From Serpula lacrymans var. lacrymans S7.9 (lineage: Eukaryota; Basidiomycota; Agaricomycetes; Boletales; Serpulaceae), in assembly GCF_000218685.1 (NCBI RefSeq), contig NW_006763291.1, forward strand, positions 2,078,308 to 2,142,307: 64,000 nt of DNA. The letters are read 5' to 3'. Positions 47,846-61,187 of the stretch are shown piece after piece (position 1 is the stretch's first letter; each line of letters starts with the position of its first letter). Both the position numbers and the translations under genes were made by a program. The notes under the pieces are model-generated. The model was given only the letters and a program-made list of their open reading frames with translations. It did not search any database and had not been told where the DNA came from.

Positions 47846-50512
47846 ATGTTGATTATATTTTCAGATGGGGTTGCTGCTGACGATGGGCAAAGCAAGCACA
47901 CAGACTTTTCCTTTGAGAGACACAACCGTGATTCAGTGTGGACACCTTCAAGTCCAACTTTCGAGCCACTCCGAGTCTTTGTTGATCTTGGTACAATGAC
48001 GAGGAACGAGGAAGGTACCCGCGCCGGACCGTGGAAAGCGGCAGTTAGGCTTGCGCACGCGGGAGCCACGAGGAGCCACGAGGGCTGTCGAGTGTCAAAA
48101 ACTCTGTCAGCGACCACCACGCTTTCCCCACGCGAGCGAGGCATCCCAAACGTCCCCAAGACTGTCCTCGGTAAACCCAGCTCTATCATATACCCTTGCT
48201 CGTCGTTGCAGACATCGTCGAGCACCTCTTTTTCATTCGTCAACCGCTGCAGAATTCGTCTCCCAAATGTTCGTCAGCGACGATCTCGCCCACGGCAGGC
48301 GGAGGAGTGTGGACGTGGGGGGACTCGCTCTCGCGCTCGAAAATCAGGGCTTGGGCCAAGGGTGGGGTGGATGGGAAGAGAAGGAGGCTGGTGGAACCCG
48401 GTATGTCATTCTTCATCCTTGTTGTTCAGCCCAATATCCATCAATTCGTGCAGATATGCGGAACTTCTGAGCGACATGTACACCCATACACAGATACTTG
48501 TCAACCATCATAGTAACCAACTGTCTGTTGACCTATTATTGCTTATCATAGCCTTAGCTTACATCTGTGCCAGGCTGCCGTTCGTTACTCTCCCAGAGAC
48601 AAGATGTCGTCTGATCAAATCTCTGGATAATTGGCACTTCGAACCACACAGACTTCCGGATGAAGAAGTCCTGTCATGTACCCTAATCTTATTTGAAACC
48701 CTCTTTCGCATTCAAGGCATGAAAGAGGATACAGGTGTTTCCCTAAGTCAGTCGACACTCATATTTCGTTACCTTCATATACTGACTTATCAAATTCATT
48801 CTCCAACCATATATCAGACGAACTCTCGGGCTTTTTACAGCATCTCCGTCATATATACCGTGGACAGAACTCTTATCACAACTATCAACATGCATTGGAT
48901 GTATTACAAGCATCCCACTCCTTCCTCTGTGCAGAGGGTGTCGTACCTCCAGTATCCATTTTACTGGACGGCGACGATCGTATGTGGCAGCGGGACAAGA
49001 CTCAAAATACTAACTCCCTTTCTCATGAACTACGTAACATTGAGCTCTTCGCACTATACGTCGCTGCTATCGGACATGACGTTGGTCATCCGGGTTTGAC
49101 GAATGTATTTATGGTAAAATGCTTTTTATTTCTCTATAACATACACTGACATTATATGCGTATTAGAAAAAGGCCCATACTCCTCTTTCCGCTGTTTACG
49201 ACGACAAATCTGCTCTAGAGCAGATGCATTATGCATTGCTTACTCAGGCAATGCGACACCATGGCCTAGGGTTTTTACTGGATCATGCGGATACAATTGC
49301 GTGGTTCCGTAAGTTGCTTTCTGGGATAATTCTTGCGACAGATATGAGCGTGCATGCCGAGTTCATGCAACACTTTGAGTTACTTGCGCGAGGATCCTGT
49401 ACCACTGTCTGTGAACGAAGGCTTCTGCTTTGCCAAGCTATCATTAAATGCGCGGATATCAGCAATCCAGTACGCATTCATTTTCATGTCTCGTTCACAG
49501 TTACTGACTGGTACACCCTTACAGGGCCGCCCTCTTGGAGTCTCGCACTACTGGGCAAGCGCTCTCATGGAAGAATGGGCTTCACAGGCGAAGCTCGAGA
49601 AACATTTTCACCTCCCTGTTTCCTTACAACCTTCTGATACCCCTCTTGACAAAGCAAAATCTCAAATATTTTTCATCGAGAACTTTGCGAAACCTCTCCT
49701 GGACCTTACTGCGCAAGTGTTACCTGGTTAGTACATGTCACGTCACGAGGTTCTTCTTGATTTTACAATTAATCAAAGGTATGGCCAAGTTTGCACGGCA
49801 ATGCACTAGCAATCTGCGTTTCTGGGAAGGCCGCCGCTCCGAATTTACTGCTAATGGCGAGTCGGGCCCCTCGCCAGACGTAGATGGCCCTGTAACTATT
49901 TCCCAATCTCCGGAGACCTTCTTATCCGCATTTCCCATGGCTCTACCCACATTCTTTATGAATCATCAAGACGATCGACTAGTACCGCTTGATTGGTCAT
50001 CGACATACACTCCTTCAGAGCGTTCCACTTCCTCTTCCGATTCGGATTCACAGCTTATTGATGCACAGGGAGCTCAATGTGATTCGCTGCCTTCTGTACC
50101 AACCTCATTGTCTTCACCGATTTCACCTAGTGACTCAGTTGGGTCTTGTCTTTTGTCACCACAGTCTGAGCATTCAGTTTCTAGTCAGCGCCCAGTCAGC
50201 ATCGCCAGCCTCGGTAGTAATGGCTTAAATGATTCTACTGCTGTAATGCGTGCCGCCTACCAAGCCAGCGTTCGTAAGAAGAAAAGTTTCCACCGCTACT
50301 CCTGGAACACGGCGACTTCCGCTCTACCACCGCCCCCAATTCCACCTCCTGCTCTCCCAACCACACCAAAGGTTGCTGTTGCGCAAAGTGTTATAGTCAC
50401 CGAGGTTGGCACCGGGGAGGTGGCTCTTGAAGGCTGCGTTGCATCTGTTGCGGTCATAGCACACGGATGCCAACGCCCCTCGCTTCAAACAAACTTTCAG
50501 TCTATCATTTGA
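47846..50512 (+). CDS. Class I (HD-type) cAMP phosphodiesterase; 5' coding part broken
   Basis: It hydrolyses cAMP and so damps protein kinase A signalling. Core exons with matching frames: up to 48400, 48454-48746, 48818-49113, 49167-49469, 49525-49726 and 49779-50512. The catalytic domain shows SYHNYQHALDVL (first metal His), GHDVGHPG (HD metal pair), HHGLG, ATDMSVHAEFM, CADISNP and HYWASALMEEW, all family hallmarks. The tail from about 49850 is Ser/Pro-rich. Upstream, recognisable pieces (VWTPSSPTFEPLRVFVD near 47938, LLVVADIVEHLFFIRQP near 48200, EFVSQMFVSDDL near 48255) lie in three different frames. Two of them are too close for an intron, so the N-terminal part carries indels or sequence errors. 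The start at 47846 is provisional. A basidiomycete-type enzyme. Confidence 0.85.
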
Positions 50513-51917
50513 CGTCGCCGCAGTTTCTTTCCTTTGTATCTGGGTATTTGGATTTAGGCTCAAGTTATGTTGGTCGTAACCCCACCGATGAAGTTCAGAA
50601 GGTTGAGGGTCGAGGGAACACATGACAAGGGCACGCCGGGGCTTGGCTTATTCATATCACCGTCCGGTGAGAATGGGATGCTAGCGTTGGTAGTGGGTGG
50701 CCTTGCAGTGGGTGTGGGCTGACACTTGTGTGTGTTGATGCCTTTCAGAGTATAGGTGGGAGGTCCTTGGAGCCTTTGCTGCAATTATTATAACGTCTTT
50801 GATTTCTCTTTCTTTTTGGTACGTTGACTTAGTACTACTTCAAGTTGGTTTTCATGGGTACACTGCAAAGGTGTAATATCTGCGTATCAGGTTTTTGGAT
50901 GAATAATACTCCGCTGCTGTATTTGACCGTGACGTGTATTTCTCGGAAGAATCGTCTTTACAGAGTTGCGAGGCAGTTCAGACGAATGATCAGTGGCACC
51001 GTTGGGCTGGCACGGAGCTCAATGCCCATCGAGCTATATCACGAGGGAGGGACGAATGACCTGAGTGATGTGAAGCGATGCTGTTCATTCCGGCGCATGA
51101 CTGTTAAACCGCTGAAACTTAAAACGTCACTAACAGTGGTAACGAGAGTGTTAATTTACGTAGAGAAACATCACGCCGTGCTGTGCTGCCAGCGTATGGA
51201 AGAAACCAGTTATGGTGGGTAACACGTAAAAATGGGACAATCAACTCCAAATGAAAATGATGAGTATTACTGCTATATCACAATATAACACTGCGTTACT
51301 GCCTTGTTCGCGCACTATTCGCATCTCGTCCGAGTCGACCGTTCCTCATACCAATGGGCGGCACCAGATGGAATATTTGATCATCATGCTTTTGACTGAT
51401 TGGACCTTGGATAACTGGCCCTTTCCATCAATAAATGCATATGCTCGAACCCCATCGGTTGAATTACCAATATTGCTGATCAAAGCGGTTGGTGAGCCCA
51501 AGGTTATCTTCAGTTTCAGTTTCACAAGAACAGGCTAGCACGATTGATGGCTTTTCCAGGAACTCAAACAACCGACAGTCACGTATTCCGCTGACGGAAG
51601 TAAAACTTATATGGAATTTCACAACGCGCAGCGGACGTCAACTTCGCTCGTCACAGCTCCCGCCAGGATGGCATGTCCGGAGACAGCTTTGTGTGTGGGA
51701 GAGAGCGATTTACAGTGGCATTAACTTCTGGCACCTTAGCCTTGCAAGACCACAGCGTAACGCCACAATGATGTTACGTTCATCATGATAAACAACTTGA
51801 AATGGACTAGAAGAAAACAGGCAGGTTCATCGCATCATCAATATCGAGGCAGATACTTTGTTCAGACTCATCGGGCTGAACATTGTTCCCAGACTACCAA
51901 TGACAAAGAACACCATA
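50513..51917. other. Convergent intergenic region
   Basis: Between the phosphodiesterase and EFM7 3' ends. Frames up to 125 residues occur but have no motif or codon regularity; no gene called. Confidence 0.5.
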
Positions 51918-53011
51918 TCAGCGAGGGCTCCATACATCCAGGTGGCTTTCGGACCACCTGCCGATCCACCATCGGCACATTCCCTTGCGATCAGCAAGCT
52001 GTCCCTTATCGAGACCGCTAACCTGCATTTCTCCTAACCAAGTGACAGGGTTTGCATTGCTTGGGTCCGCGCCTTCTTCCCAGATTAATCCCATCAACGT
52101 GCTCATCCGCAAAAACCCGCTGCATACATCTGCTGCGGTGTATTTTCCCGCCGCTACATAAACCCGTGATGTAGCGGATGTAACGAGGAAGGAGGTGATG
52201 GCGGTGATGAGTGCTTCGTGAGAGTTGTTAAAATGGAGTAGGTCAGACAAAATCATTATATCGTATCCCAGGTTGTCATGTGGTGGAAGTAATGCCCTTA
52301 AAGAGTATAGTATAAGAGAAGGAAGATATCATCATTAAATATGGCTTTTTGAATCCAATTTGACTCACAGTAGTGGTCCTGGATCTTTACCCCATTCATA
52401 ACCAATGCATCGAACTGTGCAGTTGGATTGGAATTGCGGCCGGTTCTTGTCTACATTTCTCTTCAGGTTTCCTAGAATGATTTCGTCTGGGTAATCAGAA
52501 ACAGTCACTAGACACGGAGGTTCTGGCAGTGTGGCCATGAGTAATGAGGGAAGAGCACACCCAGCTCCAATCTCAAGGACTAGGATTTTTCGTTGAGGAA
52601 ACTATCCATATGGTACAACCCTTGAAACTCACCTTTCTGGCCTTGCACAGGTATCAAACCTCTTTCAACTTGCTCCGCGAGAAGGAGCGCGGGGGAAAAC
52701 AAATGGTCTGCTAACAACGTGTTGGCCTTGATGGCCGCTTTGTCAGATGGGCTGAGACAGCGACAATGATAGACCAAGAAAGGGCTCTATCTAATGAATA
52801 GGAGACTTACTTTTCCTTCCTATAGAAGTTGCACCGAATGAGCGGCAAGGAGTTAAGCATGGCGTGACTCGGAACTCGCCTTTGGAGCTACGCCCAGAAC
52901 TAAAGGTCCGTACTGGATGGTTCCGTTATCTTCTAAAGTTTCACCTCCGAACATCTCGATAGAATCGGACATGATATCTTCCAGATTTTCAACCTCGTGT
53001 TCACGCTGCAT
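51918..53011 (-). CDS. EFM7: EFM7/NNT1-type protein methyltransferase (eEF1A)
   Basis: Exons 52869-53011, 52633-52751, 52369-52579 and 51918-52296 give 852 bases, 283 residues. It is a class I SAM-dependent methyltransferase. VLEIGAGCALPSL is motif I (SAM binding), TVSDYPDEI is motif II with an acidic ribose contact, and CIGYEWG and SDLLHFNNSHEAL match the lysine-methyltransferase family that in yeast (Efm7) modifies the N-terminal Gly and Lys of elongation factor 1A. The lead-in KANTLLADHLFSPALLLAE is also characteristic. The start is ATG 53011; 53044 and 52972 are alternatives in the same frame. The first intron joins Asp-Pro from a split codon. It lies head-on after MSH6 on the same strand, about 300 bases apart. 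Confidence 0.88.
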
Positions 53012-53308
53012 CGTCACAATGATCGGGTTACACAACAGTCGCAAATTTCAAAGTGAAGGATCCCTTTCGGCCTTGAATGATGTAAATGGATGTCCCACTA
53101 ATCACGGAACAAGATAAGACCACCACACATAGATGAAGGTGTACACCTGTAATTTCAGAATCGCATATGAAATCTGATAGAGTGAGGTACGAGTCGTCAC
53201 ATCACGTGAGTAAAGTCACGATGAAATATCATTATTAGGTGAGTACTATTTATCATGCTCGACAACATTGATAGGTATGGACGAAAGCAAAGCAGATTCA
53301 GAGCAGTA

Positions 53309-56300
53309 TTAGGAACTAACGCACCGACTCACAGAATCTTTCAGCCCCTTCAATAGCTGCCTTTGCATGAAGGCATCATCTGGGATCCTTTCCTTCCCAG
53401 AAGCCAAGTTAAGAAGGTAAACGAAATCTGCCTGGACAACGTGTGGTAGCCTCAGCGAGGCAGATGCTTTCTGTTTACCCTCCAATCTAGCCTTGAATTT
53501 CTTCGCAAAGTCTTCAGACACAACTTCGGCGCGCTTGACAACTTCTGTCGGCACTCCAGCAAGACTAGCGACGTGAGTGCCGAAAGATGACTCTGCAATG
53601 CCTTCTACAAGTTTGTACAGAAATACAAGCTAAAAAGACCCTAATTTTAGCATGAGAACTATTTAAAGTATGGGGAATTCTTTACCTCGCATTTTTCGTC
53701 ATCGAGCAGAGTGGCCATGTGCATGTTCCTTACGTTAGGATGATATGCAAAATCACTAGTAAGCGTCCCATAGTGAGTTGCAAAAAAGGCTAGGGGTAGA
53801 GTATGTGTAGCAAGTTGGTGAAGGACAGCCTGTATTGCAACCGAAGAGTTAGTCGGTGGATCAGAAACAGGTCACCGATTGAACATACTCCAGCTATAGC
53901 CATGCCATCCTACAGAAATAAGAAATCAGGAACAATCCTTTGCCATAGCAAACCTAATATACTTACATATGTTGAAGTACCTCTTCCCAACTCTATACTA
54001 ATGTCACTTGCCGTACTGGACAAAGGAAACGCGACATTACGTACCGTCCAAAATAACGAAGGACTTTGGTGTCGCATCGCGCAAAATCTTGCAGCTATGA
54101 GTTATCACTTAGAAAATGTTTGCTAACAATTTCCTTCGGAGTGCGCACCATTCATCTAGCTCAACTTTGAACGTGCTGGCATTTGAGAACATATTGTCAT
54201 ATGCTCCCATTCGAGTCAGGATAGTATCCACCGGACACAACCTGGACCATTCCATGTCAAGCGACAATAAAATGGGTAGGGTTCAATTGCTTACCGAGCA
54301 GACTTGGCGGGAACGAACATGCCAAGTTGAGCCATGATCTAAACGGTACTCAGTAAAGATAATATAAGTCGACCCAAGAAAAGTGAGCGCACCACGCCAG
54401 TAGCCGTCATACGCATAGCCTGTGATGGGACATGAGTGATAATAAAAATACGGTTCAGAGGTCCACGCACCGTAGATTTACCACTAAGTTTAGGGAACAA
54501 GATCAATAACATCAGGCTCAAAGCTCAAAGCGAAGGACTTACCCCATGTTCGGCCCTACATAGCAACTAAGAAGTTTATACGTGTACAGAAGTAGCTATG
54601 CCATCACTCACCAGTTAGTAAGGCGACTCTGCTCATTTCCCCTCCCAGGCGAACATCGTTCGGAATGAAATCTTCACGCAATCCCGAAAGTGCCGGGTGT
54701 CGAAGCTCCTTGAAGTCTATCCAAGCCGCATCGCCCTCAACAAATTCTGGCCTACATAACGGTTCCCCAAGTGCACGGGATGATTTGGCCAGACTGAACA
54801 GACAATCTAGCTCAGCAAGGACCCGGACAGCTCGCAACCACACTCCTCGATCAGCGTCAAATTCGGCGTAAAGGCGATTCTTGAACTCCTTGATGGCCGT
54901 GTTCCGATTCTCTCGGGCTTCTTTGAGCTTGCGAATAGTGGATTGAAGGGAAGGCACAAGCCAGCGCGCCGCAGCCTGAAAGATATAATGAGCGAGTGAT
55001 GGAATTACCGTTGCACATACGCGTACCTTAGTCCCTCCACTTTTGGTCCAGTCATCTGGAATGTTCTTTTGACCGACCTTAGTTTGTACTAAATATATTT
55101 CCTGAAACTTATTTTAGTGTGGTGCATTTGCGGCGCTAGTGATTAAGCGTTCACCTTATTGCCCTGTGCGCTGTGCCACCATGTTAATGTAATGCTGCGA
55201 GAAAGTATTCAGTTAGAATTAGAAAAACTTAGACATCTTTTCTTACCCTAGTTTCTTTTCGAACTTTCTCAGTTGAGAGTCGAGCGTCTCCTCAAGCTCC
55301 GTGATTTCTGCCATGACCTCATCATAGACATCATCCTTCCCTTCTACCGGCAACAGATTGTCAGTGTCTATTGATAGATAAAATTCAGTTTAGCTGATAA
55401 ACGCCGTAGCGAAGAATGCATCCCACCTTTGTCGACAATAAATCGACTTTCCACATTTTTTATGTGAGGAGTCAGATCAGGCGCAGACCTAAGGAGACTG
55501 GTAATAGTTTTAGACTCGAACGTCTCAGAGCTGTCTGTGAGTTTCCCAAGTCCCATGTTGAGCTTTCGGAAAGCCTATAACAGCAACTGTAATAAGGACC
55601 CAAGGCGAGTGACAAGACTAGTTTCGACATACAGCAAGAACCTTCATGAAATCTTTGATTTTACAGTTCTTAGCATGAATACGAGAGACGATGCGTTCGA
55701 GATCAGGCAATCCTTTTGCAAGGTCTGTGAAAGTTTCTTCGAAGGTTTCATGATCCATGAGAGCTTCCACCGCGTCGAGCCTTTTGATAGGACTTGGTAG
55801 TAAGTACGAGTCAACATATATAGGCTGAATTGACTACCTTGCATTGATATCAGTTACGTTTCGCAGTGGTACACAGAGCCAGATCCGGAACAACCGTTTG
55901 CCTAGGGACATGACTGAGAAACGAATGACACGATTCGAACAATACTTACCGAAAGGAGTGATGCATCTACCCAGTAATTTGTGCAGAGTCCCTTCATCCG
56001 TACCCTCGTCATTCACAAATACCTAAATAGCATAAAATCTCTGAAAATCCGTAATACCAAACGTAAGTTTCATACCTCTATGTGCGCCAATGTCTGGCCA
56101 TCGAGCACCAGATTTTGGCCCTTCTTCAAAGGGTCGTACACATTGAAGTTCTTCATGCTGAATAAATCCTTGTCGATATTGAGCTGTCGCAGATACCTAT
56201 ATGAAATATGCAAGCTGAACTTTCGCTATCACCCAAAAACCTACCACAATGTAGCACCAAGAGCTTCGATGGCATCTCTACATCCCGCCATATCCTTGAT

Positions 56301-58907
56301 ACCTTCGGGTACAGCACTGTTTAGCGCCTCTTCGCCATCCACGTCCTCATCCTCATCTCCCGCAAACATATTGTTCAGCTCTTTGATGGTTTGATCATAT
56401 GGAAATCCTTCGACGTCTCGTAAGCTTGTCCACAGACAAGCCGCAGGTAAGATAGCTTTGAGTAGACGAGAAGTGGGTACAGACAAATTACCCTATAATA
56501 ACTCTGAATATGCGGTATTGTGCTAGCAGAATGAGAGTATTATCCTTACCTTTGTGAATATAACTTCTTCAGGGCGCAGTTGCCTCATCATAGTCTCCAG
56601 TTTGGTCATGCAAACATCATCATCAAATGCGCTCAAGTCGAATTGCGATGTAGCACTATCCAGAACGCATAATCCAAAGGAACTACCTTTCTTCACGTCC
56701 GACGTGTCCTCACGAATTGAGATGCAGTGTCCCGCTTGCTCATCTGTAAGCAAATCCTCATCCACTAGGGTACCATTAGTATATACTTTGTTCAGCTCTC
56801 TGCGGATATGCTCAGCGATCAAGGTGAGAGGTGAGAATGGGAAGTAAAGGCAACATACCGTCGAACGATCTTCTCTTTTCCTTTGTCTGCGCTGGGTTTG
56901 CCTTTAGTTTTGTCGGCAGCCATGCGCATTTCTGCACCTAACGCAGTTTCTGCCTGATCGACACGACCAACTTTGTAGCCTGAAAGGGATTGTCAGAATG
57001 GCATAGCATTTGTATCGACACGCTTGCCTTTCCCGAGGAATTTCCTATATACAATGTGAATAGACAGACATTCAGTACATAAACCCTCATATAATCCAGA
57101 TACGCATATACTTACGCAGCCCAAAAGTTGAAGGACATTTCTGGAACGCCTACCTATATGGGTTTGTAGCTTATAACCAAAAATCTAAAATTTAACGTGC
57201 TAACGGACTTACCATGGACATCTTTACTCGTTGTGTGAGTTTCAGATCAAACTCTGTGTGACCAACACGAGCGTCGTCTTCATACAACTTGCGAGTATAT
57301 AAGTAATTGATAATACATAAAATCATAAACGAAACATACCTCCAGGAATTTGCTAAATAATGTACAATTACTCTAAGTCATAGATTGGTACAGAAGCGAA
57401 GAAATAGTCACCCTTTTTGAAAGAATAAGATCTGCGCTGAGCGTTAGAGATATAGAAAAGGCATGATGTTAATAAATACACACTGTATCAAAATGATTTT
57501 GCTTGATCTGAGAAATTCGACACATATATCACCAGAACTTTCCCAGATAGTGGATATATCTACATACCTCCCAGAACTACGTGACATAGTGGATAGATGA
57601 ACAAGCCTGGTCAGATATATTAAAGAATAGCACGAAAAGCCATGTACCTGTTTTTCGAATGGTGTAAAATCGGCCCAAGCCTTCTTTGGGATATACAGGG
57701 TCCTAGGATCATAACCAGGCTCTCCAGGCTTAACGCCATCTTTCTGTTAGTATGAATCGTCAGAATTTGATAATGTCCAGTAACAAATGAAATAAAAATA
57801 CTTACATCTCTAACGTCCACTAAGAAACTGAAAGGATCCTCGGCAGATTTCTTTTCGGTCTTCTTCTCCTGGGCCCTTTGCTCCGCTGCTGTAAGAAACA
57901 AATTACTTCCACCTGCACTACTTCCACCCGTGTTATTCTTTAATTGCGGTCTCTTAGCCTTTGTTTTCTTTGACCCGTCCTCTTCGTCTTCTAATTCAGT
58001 ATCGACCTCAGAGGATGCGGACTTAGAGGAACGACGTGATGTAACACTTCGGGCAGAAGCGCGAGAAGAGGAACGCTCGGGTACCTCGTCCTCGTCAGAT
58101 GGGACAATGAAATCGTCGTCATCAGCGACAGAGCTAGATTGGGATTTGCGAGCTTTTTATAAACGTTAAGCAATAAATAGATGTGATCAAAACAAACATA
58201 TATAACTCACACTTGATGGGAGACTTTTTGTATTTTAGGAGCCGGGACGAAAAGGAGGACAGCTCTTCATCTCCATCTTCATCGTCTGATGGCATAACAC
58301 ATATGCGAGGTTTCTTTGCACGGCCTGTTGAAGCAGATTTAGCACACATGCCGAGCTCGTATATATATATATATATACTCACTCCGAGAAGAAGACGACT
58401 TATTGATATCTGGCGATGATGTCCTATAAGTAGATTTTGCGACTTTCTTCGTGGCTGCAATTTTAGTTTCTTCTTCGTCCTCGGAGTCATCAATGATAAC
58501 CTTGCGCTTGCGAGTCTGATAACGCAACAGATGCATTATACGGTGTTTCACGTAGTTTTGTATGCAGAAACGCGTGCACTTACAGGTTTTGGTTCAACCT
58601 CCTCTTCGTCTTCAGAGAGCATATCCACGTCAATAGGGTCGCTCGTGGGCGGTGTTTCATGGATACTACTTCCATGTGATGACCTGGAACTAGTCACTGC
58701 TGAAGAGGCTAGAATCATTTTCGCTGATGAAGCTTTCGATTCGGGAGTCCGAGTTGCTTGAGAAATTGAACGGTTGGGTACATTTACGTGGGATGTGGCT
58801 TTCCCTTCACTGGGTGCTGATTTTCCCAGCCAAGAAAAGAGACTCTTTTGTTTCATATTCTCGTTTGATCTTTGTTTAGCGGGCGTTTTCTGAGTCTGAG
58901 GAGCCAT
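53309..58907 (-). CDS. MSH6: DNA mismatch repair protein MSH6
   Basis: Some 30 exons, about 1,200 residues. MSH6 pairs with MSH2 (MutS-alpha) to bind base mismatches in the nucleus. Exon 1 (58584-58907) has a PIP-box-like QKSLFSWL for PCNA; exons 2-4 are an acidic/basic disordered linker. The mismatch-binding domain, including the Phe-X-Glu region, spans tiny exons at 57340-57576. Connector, lever and clamp segments follow (e.g. exons near 56710, 56360, 55700). ATPase: P-loop TGPNMGGKST over exons at 54543-54555 and 54471-54483; VDTILTRMGA; Walker B with DELGRGTSTYDG; THYGTL. One intron uses a GC donor at 57026-57027. The start gives the conserved N-terminus. The end at 53309 is read through from LKDS and a last small exon may have been missed. 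Confidence 0.93.
54393..54555 (-). other. MSH6 P-loop split over two 13-base exons and a 27-base exon
   Basis: Minus strand: an exon ending in ACT G, then GGCCGAACATGGG (54543-54555), TGGTAAATCTACG (54471-54483), then a 27-base exon (54393-54419). Each is flanked by GT and AG. Joined, they spell LLTGPNMGGKST followed by AMRMTATGV. Retaining either intron destroys the ATP-binding loop. Confidence 0.85.
57340..57576 (-). other. MSH6 run of four micro-exons: 9, 24, 20 and 13 bases
   Basis: TTCTGGGAG (57568-57576), then 57484-57507, 57412-57431 and 57340-57352, all with GT-AG borders. They encode FWE, IKQNHFDT, ILFFQKG and KFLE, the conserved start of the mismatch-binding domain, and join in frame to LYEDDARVGH. 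Confidence 0.85.
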
Positions 58908-59303
58908 GTTAAACAGAAAACGGCAATGACTGGCGTCGACGACGACACAAACCACGCGCACGCGCAAAGATCTTTAGAATACGCGTTGTTTGGTATTATG
59001 GGTCCGATGAGGTATCGTGGGAACTGATGTGTCCGAATGGGTATGTCAAGTATTTGTCAGCAAAAGCAACAGCCCGGGGTGGGAAGAACGTCCAAAAATA
59101 GGACACGCTGAGTACGGCAGAGTAACGGCAGAGGGCGAAGCGCGTTGATGAGACAAATGAATCTATAATTTCCTGCAGGATCATCTTTTTTTGCTGTTCT
59201 CTGCGTCCACGTTGTTTCAATCCGTTCTCAAGAGTCCTCTTCTATCCCTTGACACGCTCTTTCTTTTACTCTCGTTCTTTGGGCTTTCTTCCAAACCTCG
59301 ACA
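58908..59303. other. Divergent promoter region, MSH6 and Crh gene
   Basis: 396 bases shared by a minus-strand and a plus-strand start. No clear TATA box; a T/C-rich stretch (59235-59290) lies just before the Crh ATG. Confidence 0.55.
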
Positions 59304-61187
59304 ATGCATTCCTCACTGGCTCTCCTGGTGCCCCTTCTAGCCGTCTTGACGTCGGTTTCAGCTCAAACCTGGTCAGTCCTGTGCAAGCACTCTCGAGATC
59401 TATCATACTGACGTTTCATCGCAACAGCAACCAGACTAGCCTCTGCCCTTCCACGGCTCCCTGCTGCAGTGTGTATTTATTTTATGCATCTTCACGTTCG
59501 TGATCGCTTATTGTTCCCCTACCTCAGGTGAATACGGATTCTGTGGCAGTGGATATGTGAGTGTCGCTGAAACGAACCACCGATTCGACTACGCAATCTC
59601 ATCTCAGTTCTAGTATTGCCTTGGAGGATGCAATCCCCTCTACTCTAATTCTCTGGACTCTTGTAAACCAAACCCCATATGTGAAAGCGCTAATGTGAGT
59701 GCTTCTTAACGTTTCACTAGTCACACTCCTAGCGTAGTTCAGTCGCTAGATATCGTTTATTTTTGTCCATCCTCAGTCTCTTATCTCACGCTGATTCTTT
59801 ACCATCCGTTCTATGATCTGTAGTATACTCTCGTAGACACTTCGCGCATTCTTACAAACTACACTTACTTTGAAGGTAACGCCTCCGAATATGGTACGTG
59901 GTTGCGCCAATCAAAGTAGTTTATTTTTATGTTGTTTGCTCAATTTCCTTCCACAGACTGGGTCGTCGAGGAAGGCACCATTATGAACACCACCTCCTCT
60001 GGAGAGGCTGCCCTTGCCTTGCTTTTGACCGAAAACGGGGGTGGCACTTTAATGTCGTCAACCAGATATGTTCATTACGGCAAGATCACCACTAGACGTC
60101 AGCTGCAATTCCTCTTCCCGTCGTCTTCACACTTACTAAACTGGTCCTTGTTTGATTGTGCTGATGGTGTCATCGGTGGATCCTGATTTACCACACTGTA
60201 GTCAAGACTGGTCGATGGGCAGGAGTTGTCACGGCCGCTATCACCATGAGTAGCATCAAAGATGAGATTGACTGGGAATTTCCTGGCAATCAAACCACTA
60301 CAGGGCAGACTAATTATTTCTGGCAAGGTGTCATCCGTAAGTGTCTAATCAGTATAATCCACAAAGATTGTCTGGACCTCATGAATATTTAGCTCCGCAG
60401 ACAGCTGGTGTCACCGAGACTGGTTTGTCGGATACTTACGATAACTTCCACGATTACACCGTACGCATAATTCATCATCGTGTCTTATTTCCTACACAGA
60501 CCTGCAACTTGTCTCATTAGGTCGACTGGTCACCCAGCTCTCTTACTTTCCTCGTTGACGGAAATGTTACGCGTACTATCATGGCTTCCGACTGTGTAGA
60601 TAACTCCACTGGCGTTAGTCAATACCCGAACACGCCTAGCCGAATTCAGCTGAGGTTTGCACATCTTCGTCTAATATGACATCTCTTTGACTTTACTTTA
60701 CTTTTCTATAGTATTTGGCCTGCTGGTATATCTTCTGAGCCCGAAGGGACCGTCGAATGGGCAGGAGGTAAGGGTCTCCGCTTGCGACTTGTATCTTGTT
60801 TCTTATACACTATTGACTTCCTTAGGCATGATCAACTGGAACGACCCCGATTATGTTTCAGCCGGTAAGTTCTCTTTCTCACTTTTACATTAGCGGGACG
60901 TACGCCGCATGAGAAGAAAAAAAAACTGACAATCAACCCCGTCAGGCCACTTCTATGCTCTCTTCCAATCCGTTTCTGTGGAATGTAATGATCCCGTTGC
61001 ACCCAATGCAAGCGACACGGGTTACGTCTACGGACCTAACGCCACCCTCGATACCCCCTCCATTACCTTTTCCAACACAACCACGGAACTCAACGGCGGC
61101 GCCATGATTGGCGCCGGTCTCGGAGGCGTGCAAGGTTTCCTCGTTGCGATTTCGATTATGTTCGCCTTAGCTGTACATGTGTTCTAA
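59304..61187 (+). CDS. Crh-type GH16 chitin transglycosylase, GPI-anchored
   Basis: Many short exons, the first seven being 59304-59371, 59428-59468, 59528-59556, 59614-59694, 59824-59893, 59957-60097 and 60202-60336, with the last ending at 61187. A signal peptide is followed by a cysteine-rich chitin-binding module (CPSTAPCC, EYGFCGSGYYC, GGC). The GH16 domain has the catalytic DEIDWEFPG (nucleophile and acid Glu two residues either side of Asp), FWQGV, HDYTVDWSP and a WAGGMINW motif. The tail is Asn/Thr-rich with a hydrophobic C-terminus preceded by small residues, typical of GPI anchoring. Crh enzymes join chitin to beta-glucan outside the membrane. Exon 3 is 29 bases and splits the chitin-binding module. 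Confidence 0.9.

Noticed and set aside
47827..48243. 138-residue minus-strand frame opposite the phosphodiesterase start
   Set aside because: Antisense to coding text with family similarity on the plus strand; no motif of its own.
54484..54542. Degenerate MSH6 P-loop (reading FPKLSGKST through the intron)
   Set aside because: This reading passes through an intron; splicing the two 13-base exons restores the canonical motif.
58361..58378. TA dinucleotide run as a promoter
   Set aside because: It lies inside an MSH6 intron and is a simple microsatellite.
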